Of a stretch of DNA of 64,000 nt, positions 27,078 through 34,903 are shown one piece after another. The position numbers and the translations under genes are program-made. Numbering within the stretch: the first letter of the stretch is position 1; each line of letters opens with the position of its first letter. Source of the stretch: Sphingobium faniae (GTDB lineage Bacteria > Pseudomonadota > Alphaproteobacteria > Sphingomonadales > Sphingomonadaceae). Location of the stretch: positions 255,501 to 319,500 of the forward strand of contig FMTU01000004.1 of NCBI GenBank assembly GCA_900100475.1, read 5' to 3'. The notes under the pieces are model-generated. The model was not told the DNA's origin and made no database searches. It saw only the letters and a list, made by a program, of their open reading frames with translations.

Positions 27078-27779
27078 TCAGGCCGCCTCCGCCTCATCGA
27101 GCCAGAGCGGCTTGTCCAACGTCGCAATGAACGCGGCATGCCGTTCCAGTTCCTCCGCGCTTGCCTGAAAGACCCGCGCGGGACGTACGGGGCGAACGGC
27201 ATCATTTTTCGCCTGTTCCGCCCGGATCGTGTCTTTCGCTTCCTCCTGTGCAAGACCAAGGCCGATCTGACGGCCACCGGTCAGTTCGATATAAAGCTGG
27301 GCCAGAAGCTCGGCGTCGAGCAGCGCGCCATGCTTCACGCGATGGCTGCGGTCGATGCCGTAGCGGGTGCAAAGCGCGTCCAGGCTGTGCTTCGCGCCGG
27401 GGTGAAGCTGACGGGCGATGGCGACGGTGTCGATCATCCGTTCCATCGACACTTCCGCCCGGCCGCACAGGCGCAGCTCGTGATTGAGGAAACCGAAGTC
27501 GAACCGCGCATTATGCGCGACCAGTGGGCTGTCCTCCAGAAAGGCGAGCAGTTCCTCGACCCCGCTCGCGAACAACGGCTTGTCCGACAGAAAGATGTCC
27601 GAAAGCCCGTGCACAGCTTCGGCCGCGGCGGGCATGGCGCGCTGCGGATTATAATAAGCGTGGAAGGTGCGGCCCGAGGGCACCCGGTTCACGAGTTCGA
27701 TGCATCCGATCTCGACCAGCCGATCGCCGGATACAGGATCGAACCCTGTCGTTTCGGTATCGAAAATGATCTCTCGCAT
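27078..27779 (-). CDS. dnaQ: DNA polymerase III epsilon subunit (proofreading 3'-5' exonuclease)
   Basis: 233 residues from ATG 27779 (MREIIFDTETTGF). Exo I is D7-x-E9 in FDTETTGF, Exo II is NARFDFGFLN, and Exo III epsilon is HRVKHGALLDAELLAQ (His/Asp). The C-terminal tail after about 185 contains the clamp/alpha-binding region, ending in WLDEAEAA. It is encoded 29 bp downstream of coaE in the origin-proximal series maf-aroE-coaE-dnaQ, a gene order also seen at Caulobacter oriC. Confidence 0.96.
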   Translation of the reverse strand: MREIIFDTETTGFDPVSGDRLVEIGCIELVNRVPSGRTFHAYYNPQRAMPAAAEAVHGLSDIFLSDKPLFASGVEELLAFLEDSPLVAHNARFDFGFLNHELRLCGRAEVSMERMIDTVAIARQLHPGAKHSLDALCTRYGIDRSHRVKHGALLDAELLAQLYIELTGGRQIGLGLAQEEAKDTIRAEQAKNDAVRPVRPARVFQASAEELERHAAFIATLDKPLWLDEAEAA

Positions 27780-27808
27780 CGCCCTCTTAACCGAATCTGG
27801 CGGCACCA

Positions 27809-28402
27809 CTATCGGCCTGTCTTCGCGCCAAGGCAAGCCACCAGAAGTCTGACCTGCGCCCGCGTATTGGCAAAAGTGGTGCCCGTATGGATGATATAAT
27901 CCGCCCGTCGCCGTTTTTCAGCATCGGGTGTTTGCAGATGGACAATCCGGCGGAATTTCGCCATCGTCATGCCGGGGCGAGCCAGCACTCTTTTGCGCTG
28001 TTTCCATGCCGGGGCGGTGACCACGATCACGCCGTGCAGCTTGCGATGCCCATGCTTTTCATACAGCAGCGGAATGTCCAGCACGACGAAGGCGCGCGAA
28101 CGGTTCCTGCGGAGGAAACGGGCCCTTTCCGCATGGACCGCCGGATGGACGATGCTTTCCAGCGCCTTCAGTTCCTGCGGGTGGCCAAAGACCGCCGCGC
28201 CCAGCTTGCCCCGGTCCACGCCCATGGGGCCGGTGGTGCCGGGAAAGCGCGTCTCGATCGCGGGCAGCAGCTTGCCGCCCGGTCCCTGCAATATATGCAC
28301 CTGCGCATCCGCGTCGAACACCGGCACACCCTGCCGCCGCAACATCTTCGCGACGGCGGATTTGCCCATGCCGATGGAGCCGGTGAGACCGTAGACCTTC
28401 AT
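27809..28402 (-). CDS. coaE: Dephospho-CoA kinase
   Basis: Last step of coenzyme A synthesis, phosphorylating the 3'-OH of dephospho-CoA. 197 residues from ATG 28402 (MKVYGLTGSIGMGKS); a longer frame runs into aroE. The P-loop GSIGMGKS is at 8-15, VPVFDAD follows at about 27-33, and VVLDIPLLYE forms the CoA-domain strand. It lies 10 bp downstream of aroE in the same operon. Confidence 0.96.
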   Translation of the reverse strand: MKVYGLTGSIGMGKSAVAKMLRRQGVPVFDADAQVHILQGPGGKLLPAIETRFPGTTGPMGVDRGKLGAAVFGHPQELKALESIVHPAVHAERARFLRRNRSRAFVVLDIPLLYEKHGHRKLHGVIVVTAPAWKQRKRVLARPGMTMAKFRRIVHLQTPDAEKRRRADYIIHTGTTFANTRAQVRLLVACLGAKTGR

Positions 28403-28412
28403 GGATCGCCCA

Positions 28413-29240
28413 TCACTCCGCCGCAAGCAGCAGGGCGCGCAATTCCTCATCCTTTTCCCGCGGCGCTTGCGCATCGAAGAAGATGTCGAACGCCAGCGCC
28501 GCCTGGCCGATCAGCATTTCAAGCCCGTCCAGAGTCTTGAGGCCCCGCGCCCGCGCCGCTTTCAGCAGCCCCGTCTCCAGCGGCGCATAGACGATGTCAT
28601 AGACCGTCGCGCCGTCCGCCAGGGGCGCAAGGTCCAGTTCCAGCGCCGGTTGCCCCGCCATGCCCAGCGGACTGCTGTTCACCAGAAGATCGGCGGCGGG
28701 AAGCGGATCATCCATGCCGATCACCCCGCCCTTGATCCCGCCCCGGTCGAGCAGCGCCTGCCCCCTGGCCGGATCGCGCGCCATGATGCTGATCTCTTCG
28801 ACGCCCAGGCTGGCGAGCGCGAACAGGATCGCCCGCGCCGCGCCACCCGCGCCGACCAGCACCGCGCGCTTGCCCTTCCACTTGTCGCGCAGCAGCGGTT
28901 GCAGGAATCCGCCCGCGTCGGTGTTGGTGCCGACCAGCGGCCCGCCGGTTTCGCAAGCGATGGTGTTCATCGCCCCGATCCTCGCGCGCACACCGCCCGG
29001 ATCGTCGGCATAGTCCATCACCGCGATCTTATGCGGGATGGTGACGTTGCAGCCCAGCCAGTCGGGATCGGCGCGTCGTTCGAGGAAATAGGCGGCCAGC
29101 CCCTCCGGCTTCACATGCGTCTTGCGATATTCCGCCTCGATCCCCAGCGATTGCAGCCAGAAATTATGGATGAGCGGGGATTTGCTGTGGGCGATCGGGT
29201 CGCCGATCACTTCGGCATAAGGGAGAGGGGCGTCGGTCAT
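28413..29240 (-). CDS. aroE: Shikimate dehydrogenase (NADP)
   Basis: 275 residues; reduces 3-dehydroshikimate in aromatic amino acid synthesis. Substrate-binding IGDPIAHSKSPLIHNFWL is at 12-29, catalytic Lys in NVTIPHK near 71, and the NADP motif GAGGAARAI near 133. The GLEMLIGQAALAFDIFF C-terminal helix is intact. The ATG overlaps the maf stop (ATGA). Gene order maf-aroE-coaE-dnaQ is conserved next to alphaproteobacterial origins. Confidence 0.97.
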   Translation of the reverse strand: MTDAPLPYAEVIGDPIAHSKSPLIHNFWLQSLGIEAEYRKTHVKPEGLAAYFLERRADPDWLGCNVTIPHKIAVMDYADDPGGVRARIGAMNTIACETGGPLVGTNTDAGGFLQPLLRDKWKGKRAVLVGAGGAARAILFALASLGVEEISIMARDPARGQALLDRGGIKGGVIGMDDPLPAADLLVNSSPLGMAGQPALELDLAPLADGATVYDIVYAPLETGLLKAARARGLKTLDGLEMLIGQAALAFDIFFDAQAPREKDEELRALLLAAE

Positions 29241-29842
29241 GCCGCCAGAACGCCCCGCACACGCAGAAAGTCAAGCAAAGGCAACAGGGGAAGGCCCTGA
29301 ATCGCGAACTGGCTCCCTTCCACCTTGGAAAAAAGCTGCGCGCCCGGACCCTCGATCCGGTAGCAGCCGACGCACCAGCGGCATTGGTCCCAATCCACGT
29401 CGAGATAAGACCGGATGAAAGCGTCCGACAAAGGCCGCACCGTCATCCGCACCCGCTCGACATGCCGCCAGACCGGCTCGCCATTCAGCGCGATCACCGC
29501 CGCGCTGTGCAGATGATGGACCCGGCCCGACAACAGACGCAGAATTCGCTCCGCATCGGCACGATCCACCGCCTTGTCAATCATCTCGCCCCTGTCCTTG
29601 CCGGTATCAAGGCTCAAGGTCTGGTCGCAGCCCAGCACCAGCGCGCCGGGAACCCGCCGCGACACGCGCAAGGCCTTCAGTTCCGCCAGCGCATCCGCCA
29701 GCGCCCGTGCGTCGAGGCCATCAGCGCGCAAGGCGTCCTTCGCCGCCTCCTCGTCCACGCCCGGCGACAGGGCCTCGAACGGCACCTGCGCGGCGGCCAG
29801 CAAGGCCCTTCGGCTCGCGCTTTGCGATGCCAGCACGATCAT
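29237..29842 (-). CDS. maf: Maf family nucleotide pyrophosphatase
   Basis: 201 residues with the N-terminal signature LASQSASRRALLAAA and the acidic GVDEEAAKD and LGCDQTLSLD motifs of Maf/YceF/YhdE house-cleaning pyrophosphatases, which hydrolyse non-canonical or dTTP/UTP/CTP nucleotides. The GCYRIEGPGAQLFSKVEGSQFAIQGLPLLPLL block is present. Which subfamily substrate applies is not decided here. The stop overlaps aroE, and the start overlaps the stop of the PPDK regulator by four bases. Confidence 0.92.
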   Translation of the reverse strand: MIVLASQSASRRALLAAAQVPFEALSPGVDEEAAKDALRADGLDARALADALAELKALRVSRRVPGALVLGCDQTLSLDTGKDRGEMIDKAVDRADAERILRLLSGRVHHLHSAAVIALNGEPVWRHVERVRMTVRPLSDAFIRSYLDVDWDQCRWCVGCYRIEGPGAQLFSKVEGSQFAIQGLPLLPLLDFLRVRGVLAA

Positions 29843-30669
29843 GCTTCGCTTCCTCCCTCGGCCAGCAGGCGGTCGTTGAACAGATTGATGATGGCGGCGG
29901 CGGCTTCCTCGATGGAGCGGCGGCTCATGTCGATCACCGGCCAGCCATGATCGGCGAACATGCGCCGGGCAAAGGACAGTTCATCCTGCACCTTCTCCAG
30001 ATCGACATAGGCCGTTTCCGGCGCCTGATTGAGCGACAGCAGCCGGTTGCGCCGAATCTGGATCAACCGTTCCGGGCCAACGGTCAGCCCCACGACCATG
30101 GGATGTCGCAGCGAATAGAGGCTGGGCGGCGGCGGCGCTTGCGGAACCAGCGGAATATTGGCGGTCTTGTAACCGCGATTAGCAAGATAGATGGAGGTCG
30201 GCGTCTTGGACGCGCGCGATACGCCCGCCAGCACGATATCGGCCTCTTCCCAATTTTCATGCCCCACGCCGTCATCATGGGCGATGGTATATTGGATCGC
30301 CTCGATCCGGGCGAAATAGGCTTCGTCCAGGATATGCTTGCGTCCCGGCCGGTTGCGCGTTTCCTGACCCAGGATATTGGACAGGGCGTCCGTCACGCTG
30401 TCGAGCGCGGCGACATGCGGCAGACCCAGCGCCCGGCAGCGCGTCTCCAGCCTGCGCCGCAACTGATGGTTGTTGAGCGTGAAGAGCACCAGCCCCGGAT
30501 TGGCCGAAATATCCTCCATGATCCGGTCGAGATGGACATCGGACCGCACCATGGGCCAGAAATGGCGGACTGCCTCCACATTCTCGAACAGGCCGATCGC
30601 CGCCTTGGCGATGTTTTCCAGCGTTTCCCCGGTGGAATCCGACAAAAGGTGCAGATGGATACGCGTCAT
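29839..30669 (-). CDS. Pyruvate phosphate dikinase regulatory protein (DUF299, bifunctional kinase/phosphorylase)
   Basis: 276 residues. The P-loop-like motif GVSRASKTPTS near 148-158 is diagnostic of the PDRP family, with the N-terminal HLLSDSTGETLENIAKA. The protein phosphorylates and dephosphorylates pyruvate phosphate dikinase (or PEP synthetase) using ADP and Pi. It is the first gene of the leftward operon that starts at the predicted origin, the same position as the Caulobacter gene once called RP001 next to Cori. Confidence 0.94.
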   Translation of the reverse strand: MTRIHLHLLSDSTGETLENIAKAAIGLFENVEAVRHFWPMVRSDVHLDRIMEDISANPGLVLFTLNNHQLRRRLETRCRALGLPHVAALDSVTDALSNILGQETRNRPGRKHILDEAYFARIEAIQYTIAHDDGVGHENWEEADIVLAGVSRASKTPTSIYLANRGYKTANIPLVPQAPPPPSLYSLRHPMVVGLTVGPERLIQIRRNRLLSLNQAPETAYVDLEKVQDELSFARRMFADHGWPVIDMSRRSIEEAAAAIINLFNDRLLAEGGSEA

Positions 30670-30956
30670 GGCATATCTCTGTGGATGTCCTGTGGATAAA
30701 GCAAGGGAGAGAATGGGGATGAAAATCCCCTTCCATATCCACCCCCATTGCCCCGACAGTTATGCACAGCCCTTCAACAGGACCGGATTTTCCTCCACAG
30801 ACTGTGGATAATGGGGATAAGCCTGCTGACTCGGACAGGAAAGGATGGCCTGCCAGAGTCAAGCTGTTGGCAAAAGCGGGCATAGCGCATAAACCCCGCT
30901 GCCAACGGTCCATCTATCTCCATCATCCTTCAGACTCTATATTATAAAGAGAATAT
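30670..30956. other. oriC: Predicted chromosomal replication origin (oriC)
   Basis: A 287-bp gene-free region between the PPDK regulator (leftward) and hemE (rightward), the Caulobacter and Rickettsia arrangement. DnaA boxes: perfect TGTGGATAA at 30691-30699 and 30803-30811; 8/9 matches TTATGCACA at 30760-30768 and TGGGGATAA at 30812-30820, the last directly abutting a perfect box; 7/9 candidates at 30680, 30735 and 30791. An AT-rich unwinding candidate lies at 30933-30960. Three GANTC methylation sites are at 30828, 30856 and 30933. It must also hold the promoters of both flanking genes. Confidence 0.9.
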
Positions 30957-32018
30957 ATGTCCGGTTCCCATGTCGTGCCCAAGCCCTTGATGGCGGTCCT
31001 CAAAGGTGAGCGTCAGGCGGTGCCCCCCATGTGGCTCATGCGCCAGGCGGGGCGTTATCTGCCCGAATATCGCGAATTGCGCGCGCGGAAAGGCGGATTC
31101 CTCGAACTGGTCTATGACAGCGCGGCGGCGGCGGAAGTCACTGTCCAGCCGCTGCGCCGTTTCGGGTTCGACGGGGCGATCCTGTTTTCCGACATATTGA
31201 TCGTGCCCTATGCCATGGGGCAGAACCTCTGGTTCGAAACGGGCGAAGGGCCGCGGCTGGCCCCGATCCTCGCCGAAGCGGACCTGTCGGCGTTGAAACC
31301 GGACTGGAGCCGGTTTGAAGCGGTTTATGAGACGGTGCGGCAGGTGAAGGCCATGCTCGATCCCCAGACCACCTTTCTGGGCTTCGCGGGCAGCCCGTGG
31401 ACCATCGCGACCTATATGGTGGCGGGGCAAGGCAGCAAGGATCAGGGCGCGGCCCGTCGCCTCGCTTATGGCGATCCCGCGCGCTTCGGGGCGATCATCG
31501 ACGCGATCGTCGATGCCACGGTCGTCTATCTGGACGGCCAGATTCGCGCGGGGGTGGAAGCGGTGCAGCTTTTTGATAGCTGGGCGGGCAGTCTCGCTCC
31601 GCTTCAGTTCGAACGCTGGGTGATCGAACCCAATGCCCGGATCGTGAAGAAGCTGAAGGCGCTGCACCCCGGCGTGCCAGTGATCGGCTTCCCCAAGGGC
31701 GCGGGCGCGAAACTGCCCGATTATGTGCGCGGCACCGGGGTCGATGCGGTCGGCGTCGATGAAACCGTTGATCCGCACTGGGCCGACCGGGCCTTGCCGC
31801 AGGGGCTGCCGGTGCAAGGCAATCTCGATCCGCTCGCCCTGATCGCGGGCGGCGAAGCGGTGGAGCAGGCCGTGGACAATATCCGCGCCGCCTTCGCGAA
31901 CCGCCCGCATATCATGAATCTGGGCCATGGCATCTTGCCCGACACGCCTATCGGCCATGTCGAAGCTCTGCTTGATTATGTGCGAACCGGTCGTTCGCAG
32001 CGAAGGGAGACTGCCTGA
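30957..32018 (+). CDS. hemE: Uroporphyrinogen decarboxylase
   Basis: 353 residues; converts uroporphyrinogen III to coproporphyrinogen III in heme synthesis. The N-terminal PPMWLMRQAGRYLPEYRELRA holds the conserved Arg residues, VQPLRRFGFDGAILFSDIL the catalytic Asp, and GFAGSPWTIATYM the second signature. The ATG follows the AT-rich end of oriC, so its promoter lies inside the origin. The stop overlaps the hemJ start (TGATG). Confidence 0.97.
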   Translation: MSGSHVVPKPLMAVLKGERQAVPPMWLMRQAGRYLPEYRELRARKGGFLELVYDSAAAAEVTVQPLRRFGFDGAILFSDILIVPYAMGQNLWFETGEGPRLAPILAEADLSALKPDWSRFEAVYETVRQVKAMLDPQTTFLGFAGSPWTIATYMVAGQGSKDQGAARRLAYGDPARFGAIIDAIVDATVVYLDGQIRAGVEAVQLFDSWAGSLAPLQFERWVIEPNARIVKKLKALHPGVPVIGFPKGAGAKLPDYVRGTGVDAVGVDETVDPHWADRALPQGLPVQGNLDPLALIAGGEAVEQAVDNIRAAFANRPHIMNLGHGILPDTPIGHVEALLDYVRTGRSQRRETA

Positions 32019-32458
32019 TGGCTTATCTTGGCGCCGCCTATCTGTGGGTGAAGGCTGCCCATCTCATCTTCGTCATCTTCCTGATGGCGGGGCTGTTCAT
32101 GATGCCGCGCTTCTTCATCTATCACCAGCAATGCGCGCCGGGGTCGGAAGAGGACGCCAAGTGGATCGACCGGGAACGGCGGCTGCTCCGGATCATCCTC
32201 AACCCCTCGCTGGTGCTTGCCTGGATTTTTGGCCTGATGCTGATGGTGGAGATCGGCGCCTGGCATTTCGGCTGGTTCCACCTGAAGCTGCTCTTCGTGC
32301 TGGGCCTGTCGGGCTATCATGGCTGGATCGCGAATTATTGGAAGAAACTGGCCCGGGGGTTGCGGCCGATGACCGACAAACAGCTTCGCCTGCTCAACGA
32401 GATACCCGGAATCGCCGCCGCGGTGATCGTGATCGCGGTGATCGTGAAACCATTCTGA
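32018..32458 (+). CDS. hemJ: Protoporphyrinogen IX oxidase HemJ
   Basis: 146 residues with four hydrophobic segments; oxidises protoporphyrinogen IX in bacteria lacking HemG and HemY. The N-terminal YLWVKAAHLIFVIFLMAGLFMMPRFFIYH contains the conserved His and the RFFIYH motif, and WFHLKLLFVLGLSGYHG the second His region. It is coupled to hemE by a one-base TGATG overlap, so two heme steps are co-expressed from the origin side. Confidence 0.95.
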   Translation: MAYLGAAYLWVKAAHLIFVIFLMAGLFMMPRFFIYHQQCAPGSEEDAKWIDRERRLLRIILNPSLVLAWIFGLMLMVEIGAWHFGWFHLKLLFVLGLSGYHGWIANYWKKLARGLRPMTDKQLRLLNEIPGIAAAVIVIAVIVKPF

Positions 32459-32485
32459 ACGATCGCCGGAAGGCTGGACGGCGCC

Positions 32486-32563
32486 TTAATGAAAGAAAAG
32501 CCAGAGCAGCAGGATGATGGGAATCGGCACGCCGATAAGCCAAAGAAGAATCCCCTTACCCAT
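32486..32563 (-). CDS. 25-residue single-span membrane protein
   Basis: Too short for ordinary gene calling. ATG 32563 is preceded by AAAGGAG at good spacing, and the frame ends in TAA at 32486. It encodes a Met-Gly-Lys-Gly start, then one uninterrupted hydrophobic stretch (ILLWLIGVPIPIILLLWLFF) and a final His, a typical tiny inner-membrane protein with a Pro kink in the middle. It lies between convergent hemJ and panC. The strong ribosome binding site and clean hydrophobic profile argue against chance. Function unknown. Confidence 0.7.
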   Translation of the reverse strand: MGKGILLWLIGVPIPIILLLWLFFH

Positions 32564-32651
32564 GCCGTGCTCCTTTCCGTTGCTGCATGAATAACGGCGG
32601 GCGATCGCCATCAGTTCCATGGGCAACTGGCGCGAGCAGGCGCGGGCAATG

Positions 32652-33497
32652 CTATTCCGGATCGACCGCGATATTGTCGATCAGCCGGGTCTGGCCTATT
32701 TTCGCCGCGCCCAATAGCCGCGCCGGGCGGTCCAGCACCGTCATCGGCTCCAGCGTCACCGCATCGCATAATGTCACATAGTCGATCGGGTCGAATCCAT
32801 GGCTTGCCAGCATCGCGACCGCCCTGGCCAGAGCCGATTCCACCGTCGCGCCCTTCTCCATCTGCCGTTTGGCTTCGCCGAGCGCCCGGGGCAGGGCCAG
32901 CGCCTGTCTGCGTTCCTCTTCGGTCAGATAGGCGTTGCGGGAGGAGAGGGCGAGACCGTCCTCCGCCCGTTGCGTCGGCAGGCCGGCGATCTCGATGGGC
33001 ATATCCAGATCGGCCACCATCTGCCGGATCACGGCAAGCTGCTGATAATCCTTTTCCCCGAACAGCGCTACATCGGGCCGGACCTGATTGAAGAGCTTGG
33101 TGACGACCGTCGCCACGCCATCGAAATGGCCGGGACGGGCCGCCCCATCCAGCCCCTCGGTCACGCCGCTGAGCGATATGCTGGTCGAAAAGCCCGCCGG
33201 ATACATGACATCGACCGTGGGCGCCCAGAGAATGTCGACACCCGCTTCCTGTAGCATATGGGCGTCGCTCGCCTCCCGGCGGGGATAGGCGTCCAGATCC
33301 TCGTTCGGCCCGAACTGCCTGGGATTGACGAAGATCGACACGACGACATGCTTCGCCCGCCGCCGCGCTTCTTCCACCAGCGCGATGTGTCCATCATGCA
33401 GCGCTCCCATGGTCGGCACCAGAGCGAGAGGTTTTCCGTCGCTTCGCAGCGCCTTTATCGCGGCGCGAAGGGCGGGGAGGTCACGCAGGGTTTGCAC
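32652..33497 (-). CDS. panC: Pantothenate synthetase
   Basis: 281 residues; condenses pantoate and beta-alanine with ATP. GTG start at 33497. The nucleotide-binding HIGH-like motif is in PTMGALHDGHIALV near 28-41, with FVNPRQFGPNEDLDAYPR, the pantoate-binding GATVVTKL-type block (GVATVVTKLFNQVRPDVALFGEKDYQQL) and KMSKS-like LALSSRNAYL. It is divergent from mipZ across about 110 bp. Confidence 0.96.
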   Translation of the reverse strand: MQTLRDLPALRAAIKALRSDGKPLALVPTMGALHDGHIALVEEARRRAKHVVVSIFVNPRQFGPNEDLDAYPRREASDAHMLQEAGVDILWAPTVDVMYPAGFSTSISLSGVTEGLDGAARPGHFDGVATVVTKLFNQVRPDVALFGEKDYQQLAVIRQMVADLDMPIEIAGLPTQRAEDGLALSSRNAYLTEEERRQALALPRALGEAKRQMEKGATVESALARAVAMLASHGFDPIDYVTLCDAVTLEPMTVLDRPARLLGAAKIGQTRLIDNIAVDPE

Positions 33498-33606
33498 GGG
33501 AAGAAACGCTCCGATAAGGGCAGGGATCAGGGCAGATCATGCTAAGGCATGGCCGCGCACGACGGTCAAGAATCAAAACGGCAATCAACGGGGTTATCAA
33601 GGTCCG

Positions 33607-34413
33607 ATGGCGAACGCCCAAACGCATCTCATCGTCTTCGCCAATGAAAAAGGCGGGACCGGCAAGTCGACCACGGCGGTCCACACCGCCATCGCGCTGG
33701 CCGCGCTGGGCCACAGGGTCGGCATCATCGACCTTGACCCGCGCCAGCGCACCGTCACGCGTTATATGGAAAATCGCGGCGAAACCGCCCATCGGCGCGG
33801 GATCAACCTGCCGACGCCCGACTTCGCGGTGCTGAAGGGTGACAGTATCGAAGCGCTGGAGGAAGAATCCGCCGCGATCGCGCAGGACAAGGATTTCCTG
33901 ATCGTCGACACGCCCGGCCGCGACGACGCCTTCGCCCGGCACATGGCGGCGCGGGCCAACACGCTGGTCACGCCGATGAACGACAGCTTCGTCGATTTCG
34001 ACCTGATCGGGCAGGTGGACGCGGAGACTTTCAAGGTCCGCCGCCTGTCCTTCTATTCCGAACTGATCTTTGAGGCGCGCAAGTCCCGCGCCAAGGCAGA
34101 TGGCGCGTCGATCGACTGGGTGGTGCTGCGCAACCGCGTCCAGCATCATGATGCGCGCAACAAGAAGCGCGTGGGCGACGCCCTCATGGAATTGTCCCGC
34201 CGCGTTGGATTCCGCGTGATTCCGGGCCTGTCGGAGCGCGTCATCTTCCGCGAACTGTTCCCCTCCGGCCTGACCCTGCTCGACAAGGGGCATCTGGGCG
34301 AACTGGGCGTCAGCCATATCGCCGCGCGGCAGGAATTGCGGGAGATGGTATCGGGCCTCGCCCTTCCCGAACGGGCGGACGTGCAGTCGATGGACCTGAT
34401 CGGCGCGGCCTGA
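33607..34413 (+). CDS. mipZ: Division-plane positioning ATPase MipZ
   Basis: 268 residues from ATG 33607 (MANAQTHLIVFANEKGG); the extra upstream frame is not needed. The deviant Walker A is NEKGGTGKSTT at 13-23, the MipZ form of the ParA/MinD superfamily. IIDLDPRQRTVTRYMENR and LIVDTPGRDDAFARHMAARANTLVTPMNDSFVDFDL are highly characteristic of MipZ. In Caulobacter it binds ParB at the origins, forms a gradient and blocks FtsZ assembly near poles. Its location 2.7 kb from oriC and 25 kb from parAB fits that role. The stop overlaps the next start (TGATG). Confidence 0.95.
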   Translation: MANAQTHLIVFANEKGGTGKSTTAVHTAIALAALGHRVGIIDLDPRQRTVTRYMENRGETAHRRGINLPTPDFAVLKGDSIEALEEESAAIAQDKDFLIVDTPGRDDAFARHMAARANTLVTPMNDSFVDFDLIGQVDAETFKVRRLSFYSELIFEARKSRAKADGASIDWVVLRNRVQHHDARNKKRVGDALMELSRRVGFRVIPGLSERVIFRELFPSGLTLLDKGHLGELGVSHIAARQELREMVSGLALPERADVQSMDLIGAA

Positions 34414-34856
34414 TGGGCTGGTTGGCGATTGCGCTGATCGCCCTTGCGGGTTGGCTCATCTGGACGGGACGGTTGCAGCGGATGACGCTAAAGGACGGCA
34501 TGGCGCTGGGCGCGGCGCTGGTCGGCGCAGTGATGGCGGCCAAGGGCAAGCCGGTCGCGGGACTGCCCATGCTGATGGGATCGGCGCTGTACTTCCTTGG
34601 CCGCAGCAGGAAAGGGAAGGCGCGGAACAAGCCCCCGGCCGTTCCCGCCACCGGCGAACAACTGGCCCGCGCCAGAGCCTTGCTGGGCCTGCCGCCCGAA
34701 GCCGACGCGGGGGCGATCAGGGCCGCGCACCGGCGCCTGATCGCATCGGTCCATCCCGATCGCGGCGGAACGGAAGCCCTGGCGGCGGAAATCAACGCGG
34801 CGCGCGACCTGTTGCTCCGGCATTTGAAGAATGGGGACGATCCGGGTCAGGTTTGA
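34413..34856 (+). CDS. Membrane-anchored J-domain protein
   Basis: 147 residues. One or two N-terminal hydrophobic segments (MGWLAIALIALAGWLIW and ALGAALVGAVMAA) are followed by a basic linker and a C-terminal J domain (about 80-140) with the essential HPD in SVHPDRGG. The layout is that of TIM14/DnaJ-like membrane proteins that recruit Hsp70. It is coupled to mipZ by a one-base overlap, so a DnaK-linked factor is co-expressed with a division regulator. It precedes pmm by 47 bp. Confidence 0.88.
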   Translation: MGWLAIALIALAGWLIWTGRLQRMTLKDGMALGAALVGAVMAAKGKPVAGLPMLMGSALYFLGRSRKGKARNKPPAVPATGEQLARARALLGLPPEADAGAIRAAHRRLIASVHPDRGGTEALAAEINAARDLLLRHLKNGDDPGQV

Positions 34857-34903
34857 CTGGGACCAGGCTTGACCGGCGCCGGGCGGGCGGGGAGGATTGC
34901 TCC

